Of a stretch of DNA of 64,000 bases, positions 22,472 through 33,698 are shown piece by piece. The stretch comes from Pyrenula massariospora (Eukaryota; Ascomycota; Eurotiomycetes; Pyrenulales; Pyrenulaceae), in NCBI GenBank assembly GCA_021030905.1, contig JAGFMI010000021.1, forward strand, positions 186,001 to 250,000, read 5' to 3'. Below the pieces are notes generated by a model that saw nothing but the letters and a program-made list of their open reading frames with translations, ran no database searches and was not told where the DNA came from. Position 1 is the stretch's first letter. Each line of letters starts with the position of its first letter. Both the position numbers and the translations under genes were made by a program.

Positions 22472-25247
22472 TCAAAGGACAGCCAGACCACCAAATGGGG
22501 CGGGTTGAGGGGCTAGCATGCGCCAGTGGTTGTTTCGAGATGGATCCATGAAGCCTTCCGCGACAGCCTCTGCTTCGGCGTGCGTGGTACCACGGTCAAA
22601 TTGTGAGCGGCGCCGACGTTGTTGATCGCGGTGAAATTGGCCGTGTCGAGGAGGGAAAAGTCCTGGTTCCCATCTATGTAAGCAAGCGCTAGTGAATGTT
22701 GAATGCGATAGGGAATGGGTCTATGAAGTATTTGGCAAGCTAGTGGGTTTTGTTCGAGAGGTTTAAAGAAGAAGAACGTTTACGTCAGAAAATTGAAAGA
22801 CATGAACTCACCGACGTGTTCAGCGTTCTCAACGCTACGCCTCATTTTTGAGGCATTGTCTGGCCCGGGGAATTTTTCTTCCTCGCCAGCGTCTGGACCG
22901 GTTCCCGTAATGTAGAGCTGACGTAGCTGTGAGCATTTGAAGCAAGAGGATCAGCACACGTAAGCATTACCTTGGGCCGAAAGCTCGGATGCTCAAGCAT
23001 GACGCTTGAGTTCCTGAACTTAGCAATGAGGCAGTCGCGGCCTTGAATAGCTGCAAAGTCTGTCAGCGACCGCGGAACGATGGAAATCGTGGCTGAAACT
23101 TACTAGCATATGAGACCTCTGCTCGCTTGTCGCTGTTATAGACATTCCAGCGCTGGCCCGCGCGGGCGAGGTAGAAGGGGATTATGTAGAGAGGCTGCGA
23201 CTGTTAGCTTCGAAGCTGGATGGACAAGTGGTAGATATGCGTACGTCCGCGAAATTGATGAATGCATATCCAACACTAGGGAGTCAGGACTGAGAGTTTA
23301 GTTTCGAGATTCATCAAACTTACTTGCACTCGTTTGCAAAGTCTGTCCATGTTATGTCAGCTGTGAGCACTGGACACAGGTACCTGGATCTTACCAATAC
23401 GCAAATAAGCAAAGTCAAACTCACCACGGCTAGTCTCATCGAGGATCGTCTTGAGAGTAGCCTGAGATCTTAGTAATACAAAGGATCTCGTGCGGGCATG
23501 AACTCACTATGTCCATCCGGTTGGGAATGTTACGGAGCATGACCTAAGATATCAGCATTTCGAAGTCACAGTGACCAAGGAAACTTACTGTCGTGCGGAC
23601 GTCGAGCCCTGCCCGAATGCGACCAATATCCACGGCATTGTGATTGTAGTTACCTGCAGCGCGGGGACCGCGGCCGCTGTCGTTGAAGCGACGAGTGATA
23701 CCATTGTTGTATTGGTTGCTACGTACTTGTATACTGCTTACACCGCTGGAAGCCGTAAGAACATCAGCCTTGAATTCGTCAAGAAGCTCATTCGGAGACC
23801 ACGGGCGAAAGCTCAGGTCAAATCCCTATCGCAAGTGTGAGCTCAGCAAGACTGAGAGAAGACGCAACACTTGCCTCAAAGTTGTTTGGATCGGCCTGCA
23901 TTGCAATATAGCATTGACGAAGGTCATAATATTCACACCGAAAGTAGAATACGAGATTGTTCCATGTCCAGAATTGAATGGCTTTTAGTGGGCCGATGTG
24001 ACGCAGGTACTCAAGCATCGTGGCCACTGCCTCATCATACCGGTGTGCTGAATTGGTTGTCGACACGAGAGTAGCTAGTATCTGACCTTCGAATATTGAC
24101 TTCCCTCCCGCCTGCATTTCTTTTTCGTTGTATCGTAGAGCGCGGAATACTCGTTCGATCGGATTCAGACGAAAAGCCTTACAGAGAGGGTGCAAGGTGT
24201 GTGAATGCATGAACGCAAGGTGAGCGTGTCGGATATCGGTAAAGCTAAGGAGTAGCTTGCCAGCAACTTGAAGTTCACTTGCGTCTACGCTCTCAAGGGA
24301 GGGATATGTGGCATTCTACTGCAAGTTACCTCGGCAGAACACAATTAGTGATGTCACACTCACATTGAAAATTTGAGAGACCTGGAGATCTGTGATGAAG
24401 CCGAGTGGGAGGTAGATCAACAAATGCCGGGTCTCGATTTCGTCCTTATCAGTGGTGAAAACACCCTCTTTTCCCTCCTGCAATGGGTCGCGAATCAAAG
24501 AAGGCTTCCAATCAGCAGTGTGATCAAAAAGAATGTCCCCGAAACTGGTCGGTGTGAAAGTCCCGGAGGCACTGCCCTGATAAGAGCTCATCGGAGTACT
24601 TGGAGTTCCCAGAGGCAGGAAGCTCTGCGGCGCAAAGCTACGAGGAAGTGCTGGCTCGCCGAATGTGCCGTTATTGACGACACCTGTAATGGGGCCGAGC
24701 GTGAAGCGATTACCATAGCTGGATGTACGCTTAGGAAATGTCAATGGTGAAGAGCGATGAGCCTAATGTGAATGAAGGTTAACAGGAAGCTTTATGAGCA
24801 CGCGATATGGGAACACGTGTATATTTCACTCACCTGGATCGAGACTTTTGATTGCTCCTGGTGGAAATTCTGTCCAGCGCTGGTTGAGCTGGTGTTGATG
24901 CCTGCATGCTCACTAGGAACAAACTCGGCAGCAACGGGAGACAGATAGCTCGGCCGACTGCTGGCAGTAAATGGGTCTCCATTGCTGGGAGAACGTCAGC
25001 TGGAAGGCTCAAATGAGGGAAGACTGAAAGCTCACGATTGAGTGTTCTCAGTGGGAAGGGCATTGCTAGGGAAGATCCTGATCGTCAATTTTTCCCGGTT
25101 GCCGCGGCGAGCTCGAACATCCTCCGGTGAGAACCCTGTGGCAGCGGTTGAGGGAGAAGTTATTTGTGCGGGTGAGACATCATTCGAAGACTCTCCAGTC
25201 ACTGTTGGGCTACTGTGTATGGCGGGCATGGCAGAAGCGGATGCCAT
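22472..25247 (-). CDS. mei2: Mei2-like RNA-binding protein
   Basis: Member of the Mei2 group, whose C-terminal RRM binds RNA; in fission yeast Mei2 triggers meiosis with the meiRNA. Thirteen exons on the complement: 25036-25247, 24834-24984, 24364-24762, 23875-24315, 23589-23825, 23508-23543, 23395-23461, 23324-23342, 23245-23275, 23104-23194, 22971-23050, 22812-22917, 22472-22662; 686 residues. The Mei2-type RRM begins TTVMLRNIPNRMD at about 479 and includes RNP1-like VGYAFINF near 522-529 and the long helix-containing IIPFYLARAGQRWNVYNSDK, followed by QGRDCLIAKFRNSSVM. The tail keeps the family block GLFPPRHGQ...RRRRSQFDRGTT. The intron at 23826-23874 has a GC donor (GAG|GCAAGT). One exon is 19 nt. 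The frame stays open upstream of the chosen ATG (APWGFTADFKGESV) to a possible acceptor at 25301, so the true N-terminus may be longer. Confidence 0.87.
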
Positions 25248-25300
25248 GACGGATTCGCCTTTGAAGTCAGCAGTGAATCCCCAGGGAGCCTCGGAACATG

Positions 25301-27007
25301 CTCAATAGAGGGCTCAGGATCCAAGGCTCGCATATTTGAAGTCCGACTTACCGACCGGAGCTTTGTCCTTGCCTTGAAGAAGTCACAGTCTGAGATCCGA
25401 TGAGAAGCTTTGTAGCTAAGGATTGGAATGTAAAGAATGCAGGCTGGAGCAGCCAAAGGAGTGGAGGGTTGGTGACAATGGAAGCAGAAAGAGATGAGAG
25501 GAGTTGAGAGACGAAAGGTCACGACGACGGCACTGAAGGCAATCGATAACTGATACGATGGACGGAGAGCACCTTCCTGTGAATATGTGCACGGGGACGA
25601 GGAGGAAGGAGGTTGGGCAACGCGATTGCATCCCATCTCATTGGGCGAAAGGGGGCGGGATCGGGAGGAACGGGACGCTTCAAAGTGATAGCGGTCCAGA
25701 AACATGCCGCGACATAAGGACAGCAAAGGAGCGGAGTGCGGTGAGAGCTCGGTAATTTCATAGGTGCAGCTCATATGTGTAGCGCCATCAGCTTCCTCTC
25801 ACTGCCCGGAACCGAGCGATTTCCATGCGGTCACATGCGTGAAGACCCGGCTCGCTTTCCTGGTTGAGGAACGTTGACGCCGAAGGAGTGAGGACCTGCG
25901 AAGCCAGGAAGGAGCTCTATATCAGTCAAGTGCACTCCTGCAATTTGACGCCGATATGACGGCGGAGGGAAAGCGCCTCAGTAATCATAGCTGTCATGAT
26001 GCCGACGACCTCCTGAATTGACTTCCATGGCTGAAGTTCGATGGCAACATTGGATACTCGGAGACACCTATATCTCGGAAGTCCTCTACCAACCCGTGGG
26101 AGAAATAGATATCACAAGCCAGAGTCACGACAAGGTACACCTAAGCCTTACCAAGTAATGCACGACAAGTTGAGTGCTCCTCAGGCAAGTCCTGCGCTCG
26201 CACAATTGTTTGGCAAAAAGCTCGGGAGACGTGTGGGTATAGGGCAAAGCAGCTATTGCTTGCAGATAGCGTAGATTTGAATGATTCAGGTCACGTCCCT
26301 AGGGCTCCTGCAAGCAACGGCCATTGGTCTGCGTGGTGGATATACCTTTGCGCTCACTTCAGGTCAATCAAGAGTCATGATGAGAGATCAGCCTCGATAA
26401 AAAGAGATCTCTAAGCTCCGAGGGTTATCGACTATCGCCGGCGTCAAGAGCGACAAAGATTTCCTCCCATAATGTAGTATTAGCGCGTGTCCGTATCTTC
26501 TCAAGGGCAACTCCTTCTGTGAGGGTCGAGGGTGTCGAAATAAACGGCGGGCGGGAGAAACAAGAGCATGGCAAGCGCAAAAGGTTTAAGGAAGGTACAC
26601 GCACCAGCCTCAAAGCGGTTAGCACTGCCCAGGCACCGACCAGACTCCTGCGTTGGTTTCAGGATTTACGATGATGGTTGTACCTCACGCCTAACCTCCA
26701 GCAGCTCCTTGTTATGCCTATTTGATAGAGATGTCTTAACATTTCTGCATTCTAGATGCGTGAAGACTCGCTGACACAATTTCTCACCGCGAGTAATCAG
26801 TACAGCTAATACTGTTTTCCCCAGACTCGCAGAAAATGAGCCCCTCAAGATGATTAGAAGGCCGATGCGAATAGTGGGCGGTTTAGATTGACCAACATAC
26901 ACTCGTTTGTCTTCAACTTGGCCTTCCCACCTTCCCAAAATATAGTCCATTCATGATTACGAAAGTTTGACCACGATCTCCGACAACTGGAAATTCGGCT
27001 CCCCAAG
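25301..27007. other. Long divergent intergenic region
   Basis: About 1.7 kb separates the Mei2-like gene (-) from SEC15 (+). A canonical donor (GTAAGT) near 25350 on the minus strand, paired with the AG at 25301, suggests a 5' leader intron of the Mei2-like gene. I recognise no protein here. A long leader or upstream regulatory region is likely. Confidence 0.5.
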
Positions 27008-29759
27008 ATGCCGTCGATTGCGCAAAGTCGGGGCAAACCCTCGCACGTGCTTAATCAGGTAATATCGTGACGCTGGCTTTTGTCAGACCAAGAACTAAGT
27101 TGGTTCAGCTGATAATTTCCCCTTCCGACACGGATTATCTGGACCAGCTAATTCCATCTATCCGCGAATACGGCTACGGTAACCGTACAGCTCAGTTGCT
27201 CCAGTCTTTGACAGATTTCGCCGGCGAGAAAGAGGCCGAGATTGAGCGCATGTGCAATTCGAATCACCAGGAGTTCGTTCATTCAGTCAATCAGCTGCTC
27301 CGCATCCGCGAAGGGACGGTCAAATTGACAAGCGAGATTCTGGATCTGAACCAATCCATTCAAGCAAGTACAGAGAAGCTAGTCGAGCAGAAGCAGGCGC
27401 TAGTGGAGTCCCGAGGAGTCCGACAGAATATAGACGAGGCGGAGCGTGCACTGCGTGGATGTCTAGATGTACTTCAGCTAGCGAACCAAGTCCGGGAGCT
27501 TTTATCCAAGAAGAGCTACTACGCTGCTCTTCGCGCCTTGGATGAGCTTCAAAACATTCACTTGCGATCAGTCACGCAGTACAACATCGCAGATCTCATC
27601 CAGAAATCTGTTCCCTCAACCCAAAAAGCCATTGCTGAGAACGTATTAGCAGATCTCAACACATGGCTGTTCCGCATTCGCGAGATGTCACAGTATCTTG
27701 GAGAGCTGTCCTTTTACGCTACTGACCTACGAAAACAGCGACAGAAAGAGCGAACAGAGAAGGCGCCTTACTTTGGTCATTTCAAACTCAACTCTGCGAT
27801 TGAGTTGGTTTCGGACGAGCATGAAGAATTCGATTTACTCGATTGCGATGAGTTGACTGTAGACTTTACGCCGCTATTTGAGTGTTTGCATATCCATCAA
27901 TCTTTGGGCCAGATGGACACTTTTCGCGCCAATTATGCCGCCACGAGGAAGCAGCAGAGGGACCTGGTACTCAACAATCCAGCATTCTCTCTCAACGACG
28001 AAGACCTAGCCGACCTTCACACGCTGCTTGAGAACGTGGCCGGATTTGCCATTGTGGAAAGGGTAACCATGAAGAAAGCTCCAGAAGTTCGAACCCGCAA
28101 TGAGGTCAGTATAGCCAAGTTTGAATTACCGTCTAGCCTTCGCTAACTCATAGTGCTTAGGTCGACGAAATCTGGGACTCCATGTGTCAGGGCTCAATCG
28201 GTCTTATCTCAAAGGCATTACATCAAATCGACAATGCGGAGAACTTACTGAAGGTCAAGAACTTGGTTGCGCTATTCATTCAGACGATGCAGGTGAAGCA
28301 CACATCAGCTTATGCCGACGAAGCTTACTAACACGTCAATACAGAGCTGGAATTACCCAGTAATAGCTTTCAATGGTTTTCTTCTGACCCTTTTCGAGAA
28401 GTACGCGACCCTACTCAAGAAAAGGTTCAGCGATGATTTTCTTGAGGTAGGCCTTTGTGACCTTGAGGGCAGAGATCTAGTTGACTGATTTCCTAGATCG
28501 TTTCGACCGATGACTACTTGCCAATGCCTATTCAAAATGAGGAAGAGTTTGAAAAGGTCGTGAATGTTAGCTGGTACACTCCCGAGCAACCTGTCGAAAA
28601 GATGAAGTAAGCATATCGCAAGTCGACAAGAGCATGATACTAACTTCGCAGGTTTCCTTGTGTCCTCCCATTCTCCCAAATGTACCCACTTTCCTGTATA
28701 GATATTCGCAACTTCCGGAGTCAAATATACTTTTTCACAAATGATGATTTTCAAAACCCCGAGATTGTGGACGAAACATTAGAAGTGGTATGCCAATTTC
28801 TGATTGTGGTAAGCAGGTACTGATATTAGGCCCAGGCTCTTGATGAACTTTTATGCGAGAAGGTCTGCGATTCCCTGATCAACCGCTTAAGCGTGCAATA
28901 TCTCGGACAGATTAGTCAGATCTTTGTGAATCTGGGTCACTTTGAGACCGCCTGCGAGGAACTCGAGAAACTCTTGACAACCTCCCGATCCTCCACAGCA
29001 GCCGGACCAGTACGCCTAAACGCCACAGAAAAATTCCGCAGCCACAAAAAGACCGCTGAGAAGCGTATCTTTGAGCTCGTCAACTCAAAGATTGACGACC
29101 TCATTGAGACAGCAGAGTATAACTGGATGGCCACAAATGTGCAGAACGAGCCCAGCAATTACATCCAGACGCTTACGCGCTATCTTTCCAACATCATGGC
29201 CTCTATGCTCCTTAGTCTTCCTACCGAGATTAAAGAACTCATCTACTTTGACGCGCTTAGCCACGCTGCAGATATGATACTCGTATGTTCTCCGTCACGT
29301 CCTCCCTCCGACATGCGCATTTCCTAGCCTTAGTTAACTAACGGTCCTCCGGCGCAGTCCCTCCCCCTCTCCCCGGAAGTCAAACGCATAAATCCTAATG
29401 GCGTCGTTGCCCTTGCCAAAGACGTCAACTACCTGATGGACTTTGTCGAAGGCCTGGGCAACCCAATCCTCCTTCAGAACCTTGACGAACTCCAACAGAC
29501 TGTCCAGCTCATGCAGGCGGAGAACTCGGATGAGTTTTACGATGTTGGGATGAGGAACAAGAAATATGGGCGTGTCAATCCGATGAATGGGCCGTTGGTG
29601 CTGGAGAAGTATGGTCTTTCCTTTTCCTTGTACAAGTCTCTGCCTTGGGTTTTGATCAGACACTGATGAATGGCATATAGGCTTACACATTCGGTGGAGG
29701 CGGCACCAACGACGGCGGACAGATTTGCAGCGTTGACTGGTAGATTTGGAATGAAATGA
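27008..29759 (+). CDS. SEC15: Exocyst complex subunit SEC15
   Basis: Exocyst subunit that receives secretory vesicles through the Rab GTPase Sec4 and tethers them to the plasma membrane. Nine exons: 27008-27058, 27109-28104, 28161-28292, 28345-28446, 28497-28606, 28652-28787, 28836-29282, 29358-29608, 29681-29759; eight introns of 45-75 bp; 767 residues, the normal fungal length. Seen: the N-terminal coiled-coil part (IISPSDTDYLDQLIPSI, LLRIREGTVKLTSEILDLNQSI) and the C-terminal helical-bundle Sec15 domain (FPCVLPFSQMYPLSCIDIRNF, LINRLSVQYLGQISQIFVNLGHFE, AKDVNYLMDFVEGL). The first exon holds only 17 codons; joining it makes the start at 27008 fit family N-termini. The product would work with the myosin V encoded in this window, since Sec15 and Myo2 share vesicle cargo in yeast (known), though the genes are 20 kb apart. 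Confidence 0.95.
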
Positions 29760-30242
29760 AAGGTTGAATGCGATATCTCAGATTACAGTCGGGTGTATTA
29801 CGCGTGGGCGCTGAAATTGATTGATATTTGCATGTCCGGGCATTGAGATGGGTTTAAGCCATTTCTGTAACATCAGATAAGAGTTATGGCGGAGTAGACT
29901 CTGCATGTTTGGTATCACAGTTCAAGATGCATTTGCGGTATGCGGCGAAGCTCAAGTGTATTTACCAAAATTTTAATCTGACATTCAGAGTTCTCAAGAC
30001 AACTGTCCGTATCCTAAATGCGGTCCTCCCGCCCTCCTGTCCGGGTCTGCTGATACCATCCACGATAGAAAAATTATCCATCCCACTAGTACACCATGAC
30101 AGACAAAAGAGACTCAAAACATATGGTAGGTTCTGCTGATAGCTAGGGGTAAAAGTATTGGTCTTAACTTAAATGAGCCAGGAAATATGTTTACGTGTGT
30201 GTGTGTGTGTGCGCGCGCGACTTTTTTCTTTTTCTGAAATAT
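29760..30242. other. Intergenic between convergent genes
   Basis: Tail-to-tail spacer of SEC15 (+) and hapE (-). It holds the GT/GC dinucleotide run at 30193-30219. No gene is seen. Confidence 0.5.
30193..30219. repeat. Alternating (GT)n(GC)n tract
   Basis: A 27-nt alternating purine-pyrimidine run, GT repeats passing into GC repeats, 24 bp past the hapE stop. Such tracts can adopt Z-DNA under negative supercoiling, which is plausible between two converging transcription units. Confidence 0.9.
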
Positions 30243-31499
30243 TCAACCAACTTCGTAATCTCGGTCACCTTCCGCGTCCGCCTCTCCCTCTCCGCCTTCA
30301 TGGCGCGGATAATGGTGGCCTTGGTCTTGCGTCGGGGCGGGGTCTTGAGGCCGCTGGTACATCTGGTTCATCTGATGGGGACGGTTGTCAGCTCGGCTAG
30401 GGTTGCGAAGTACGTCAGAACATTGGACGAGTAGGTTGTGGGATTAGGGGGTTGAGTCAGGGGGGGACAAAGAAATGGGGGATGGGCCTGCGTACCTGTT
30501 GCGGAGCCATATGCGGGTAGCCCCCGTACATGTTGTCAAACGCAATCTGCGGCTGGGGTTGCCCGTATGCTGCCGTCGGGTCGGACTGCACGTGTCCACC
30601 GTACATTGGCGGTGGTTGTCTGTAGTCCTGTTCATGGCCCATCGGATGCTGCCCCATCGACGAGTAATCCGGCTGGCCCATGTGATGCGGTGGTTGCGCA
30701 GCTTGCGCCTGGGGCGCCTGTTGTTGTGCTTGGGGAGGGTTCTGAGCGCCGCCTCCCCCGGCAGATGTGGGAGCTGCGCGTTTCGCATGGGCAGCGGCCT
30801 CTTCGCGCGGGACAATGTCGATCAGAAAGTCGAACATGTCGGATTTTGTTAGGGCGGCTGCGATGTCGGAGCGCTGGAGGGTGCGTCTTTTATTGTCTTC
30901 GGCGTGAATCCAAGCGCGCATTGTGAGCTCAGTGATGAAAATGTCACAGCCTTTGGCGAAGAGGATGGGAGCTTCGGCGGAGATCATCTTGACCTCGGGA
31001 TCGGCTTTCATAACCTTTTTTATCCGTGCGAGCGGTAGTTGGTGTAGCTTATAGTCATGGTTTTCGGTTTCGAGGGCGTTGATGGTCTGTTGCCAGTAGG
31101 TTGTGAGGATCTCTTTGGCTTGACCTTGCAGGCCTTGGTTCACCTAAAAAAATTCTCAGCTTAGGCACCCCCTATTTGAAAGAGATTTTCCTCACGTTCT
31201 GCCAGACGCCTTGGTAGAGCTCTGATACGGGCGCATAGCCTTGCGCTGCTAACTAGGGCGGTCGTCAGCCATTGATGCGCACACAGGGCAAAAATAAGAG
31301 CCTCTTCAAAAGACATACCGCAGCACTGGCTCCTACAATCCGAGTCAATAAGAAGCACGGAAAACGAGTTCGGACACTATCCGCGGGCCATAGAAAGGGG
31401 ATGGAGGACTGGCTTACCATAGTGACCGCCGGCGCGAACGTCATACACAGGCTGTTGACGGCTTGGTTGCTGGCCGCTTCCAGCTGCTGGCTGATCCAT
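30243..31499 (-). CDS. hapE: CCAAT-binding factor subunit HapE/HAP5 (NF-YC)
   Basis: Histone-fold subunit of the CCAAT-binding complex (NF-Y/CBC). Phase-consistent exons on the complement: 31418-31499, 31196-31248, 30496-31143, 30243-30371; 303 residues. The histone fold covers about 79-155 ([39 protein letters not shown]...). Just before it lies the fungal extension [18 protein letters not shown], known to contact the HapX/Hap4 partner. The tail is Gln/Pro/Gly-rich. The 124-bp last intron moves the C-terminus from the read-through frame to MNQMYQRPQ...DYEVG. The first intron is problematic: a 14-nt piece at about 31322-31335, bounded by good splice signals, would encode GASAA but breaks the frame, so I skip it, leaving a 169-bp intron. 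The acceptor at 31249 could also shift by 3 nt. Core identity is certain; the N-terminal 45 residues are not. Confidence 0.9.
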
Positions 31500-32541
31500 G
31501 AATGTCTGAATGTCTGGTACTTGGTGTTTGCTGTGCTGGCCGATGGCTGTCGTTTGCGCTTGGGAGGAAAAGTTGGACGACGTTGCGCCTCGGAGCTTTA
31601 CGTGATGGTAGGATGAGGGATGAGAGTAAATTTCTCAAAATTGGCGCAGAAGGCCAAGTTTGTATAGGTGACGACAACTGCAAATCCTACAATCCAAATG
31701 TGGGATGGATATTAGGCGGTGAGTGCCAGGATGGTGGTGAAGGTGGTGGCTGCTGCGATGCCGGAGAAGCGACGAGAAACAATTCAGGTAGCTGGAGGAA
31801 AAGCAAAGAGGGGTGTAGAGTGTGACGGATTGCCGAAGGGTGTGACTGCGACGCTGCCATGCCAGCTCCTCGCCATGAAGAGGGAGCTTTGTCTACAGTT
31901 TAATTGTTCGAATTGAACAACGGTCTACGAGGCTCGCAGTTGTTTACTCGATGCTTTCGCGACAGCCAATAGGCGACAGCGAAGGTTGGAGCTTCACCTT
32001 CTGGCCATTCAACGCCCGGGGAGGCCAGAGCAGCCATCACTCGAGGATCAGGCCACAAGGCTACTAGCCGCCTGGGCACCATGAGGCGAACCCCCGTCGC
32101 TCGCCTCCTCGCCTACCGCACCGCTGCCCAACCCGACTGCTCCCCGCTGTCCGTCGCAAACATGCGTCGCGGAGAGCCGAAAGGGGCGATAACTGGTGAG
32201 TTGTCATGGCAGGATGATGCCAAATGCAGGAACACCACGAGCTGGGGCCCTCTTACGTGGTCAAACGCCTCACCCTCAAATGAAAAGTCCACGGAATTCA
32301 TCTATCTGCCAGAGATGCGTGGTGACCCAGTATGTCTTACAGCGTGTGCTTATCAATGAGACATGAAAGCCAGCCTTGTGCACTTGCCTTACATAATCAC
32401 GCGGGATTGGCATGCATAACTGCCCGCATATGCATAAAACAATTTGCCCGACAATCTGCCGACGGACTGGAGAACAGAGTCCGGCCCACGAAATTTGATA
32501 GAGACACACACAGCAGGGCGACAAGTGGATCCACTGTTCTC
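31500..32541. other. Divergent promoter hapE / FCF2
   Basis: About 1 kb head-to-head spacer. It contains a consensus-like CCAAT box at 31966-31970 (listed separately). An open frame at 32081-32359 (+) starts with an Arg/Ala-rich stretch but matches nothing I know; I do not call it a gene. Confidence 0.5.
31966..31970 (+). promoter_or_regulatory. CCAAT box upstream of hapE
   Basis: The context AGCCAATAGG fits the NF-Y consensus well. It lies 467 bp upstream of the hapE start and could allow the CCAAT-binding complex to regulate its own subunit gene. That is inference; a single CCAAT in 1 kb can occur by chance. Confidence 0.35.
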
Positions 32542-33470
32542 ATGGCTACTGTAACTACAGCCACAGCTCAACTGGTAGACGACGCATCGGATGAGGAGTT
32601 GTCCGAATCTCAGATCTCATCTCTTTTGCAGGAAGCAGAATCGAGACTCACAAAAGCTGTGGATGCTACAGCTGCCTCCTTTGCTACAAGTGTGTAGGTT
32701 TCCAGATACGGTACATCTATCGCTCTAGTCACTTATTCCGAGCAGACTACCCAAGCTCAAGTCCGGTCTGTCAAAGGAGCTCTACATCCGAGATCACAAT
32801 GGCATCGCATCCGCCGACTCAGCGCGTTTAGTGGACCGTGACCTGCGGAAATTATTAGACGCCGATCATGTAGCTGAGCTTCCAAAGGGGAAAGGCAAGG
32901 TATGATCGTGCTTTATTGCCCCCGAGTGTTTGCATGAGGAAACCATACCTACTCTTCTCGACGCAGATCAGCAGTCTGTCTTAGCCTGCCCTGCACCTCA
33001 TGAGAGCTTTTTAAATTCATAGTTACTCTGAACGCTCAAGCGAACAATCCGCGTGTTGCTTCGAACTACTCCAACATACTTGCTGACAATGTACGCAGGC
33101 CGAAAAGGATACAGCCGGTCAAGACTGGTTTGACATTCCGCGCACTGAAATCACTCCCCAGCTCAAGCGAGACCTCCAATTGATTAACATGCGATCGGTC
33201 CTTGATCCACATCGCCACTACAAAAAATCAGGGAAGATGAAGATTCCAACATTCTCACAGGTCGGCACTGTTGTCGAGGGACCAACAGAATATTACAGCG
33301 CTAGAATCAACAAGAAGGACCGTCAAAGAAATTTCGTAGAAGAAACGCTCGCCGGAGAGGAGGATTCAGGAAAGTTCAAGCGGAAGTACGAAGACATCCA
33401 AGCTCTAAAACGCAGTGGTAGAAAAGCACATTACAAGGCGCTCAAGGCGAAGCGAAAAGGGAAGCATTGA
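32542..33470 (+). CDS. FCF2: Pre-rRNA processing factor FCF2
   Basis: Nucleolar factor of the small-subunit processome needed for early 18S pre-rRNA cleavages. Exons 32542-32693, 32746-32899, 33099-33470; 225 residues. The conserved C-terminal Fcf2 domain is plain: DWFDIPRTEITPQLKRDLQLINMRSVLDPHRHYKK, then KIPTFSQVGTVVEGPTEYYSARI and a Lys/Arg-rich end (RKAHYKALKAKRKGKH). The N-terminus is acidic and Ser-rich. The first intron is 52 bp; the second is 199 bp, long for this window, and may hide a cassette exon or be alternatively spliced, but the simple model keeps phase. The gene faces away from hapE and converges on the PNP gene. Confidence 0.92.
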
Positions 33471-33698
33471 GTATGGATGAGTACTTCATCAAAGTTCTAC
33501 GCAAAAGAGGGCGGCCACCCTCCACATCTTTAAAAGTGCTTCCCATCTATCGCGCAGGTACATGGGGAGCATGGGACTCGAGACCACCGAAAATACCTTT
33601 ACCGCTTAGGGACGGGACCAAGTGGGCTCATATCGAAATAGGCTCGCCCTCATTTCTGACCTCTCCAACTTAAGCTGGCTCTAGAGCAAACACTATGG

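Noticed and set aside
25199-25774. A 191-codon minus-strand open frame upstream of the Mei2-like gene
   Set aside because: No family motif, includes the region of a likely leader intron, and lies in another frame from the Mei2-like coding sequence.
32081-32359. A 92-codon + strand open frame with an Arg/Ala-rich start resembling a mitochondrial presequence
   Set aside because: No continuation by splicing into a recognisable protein, and it sits in the hapE/FCF2 promoter region.
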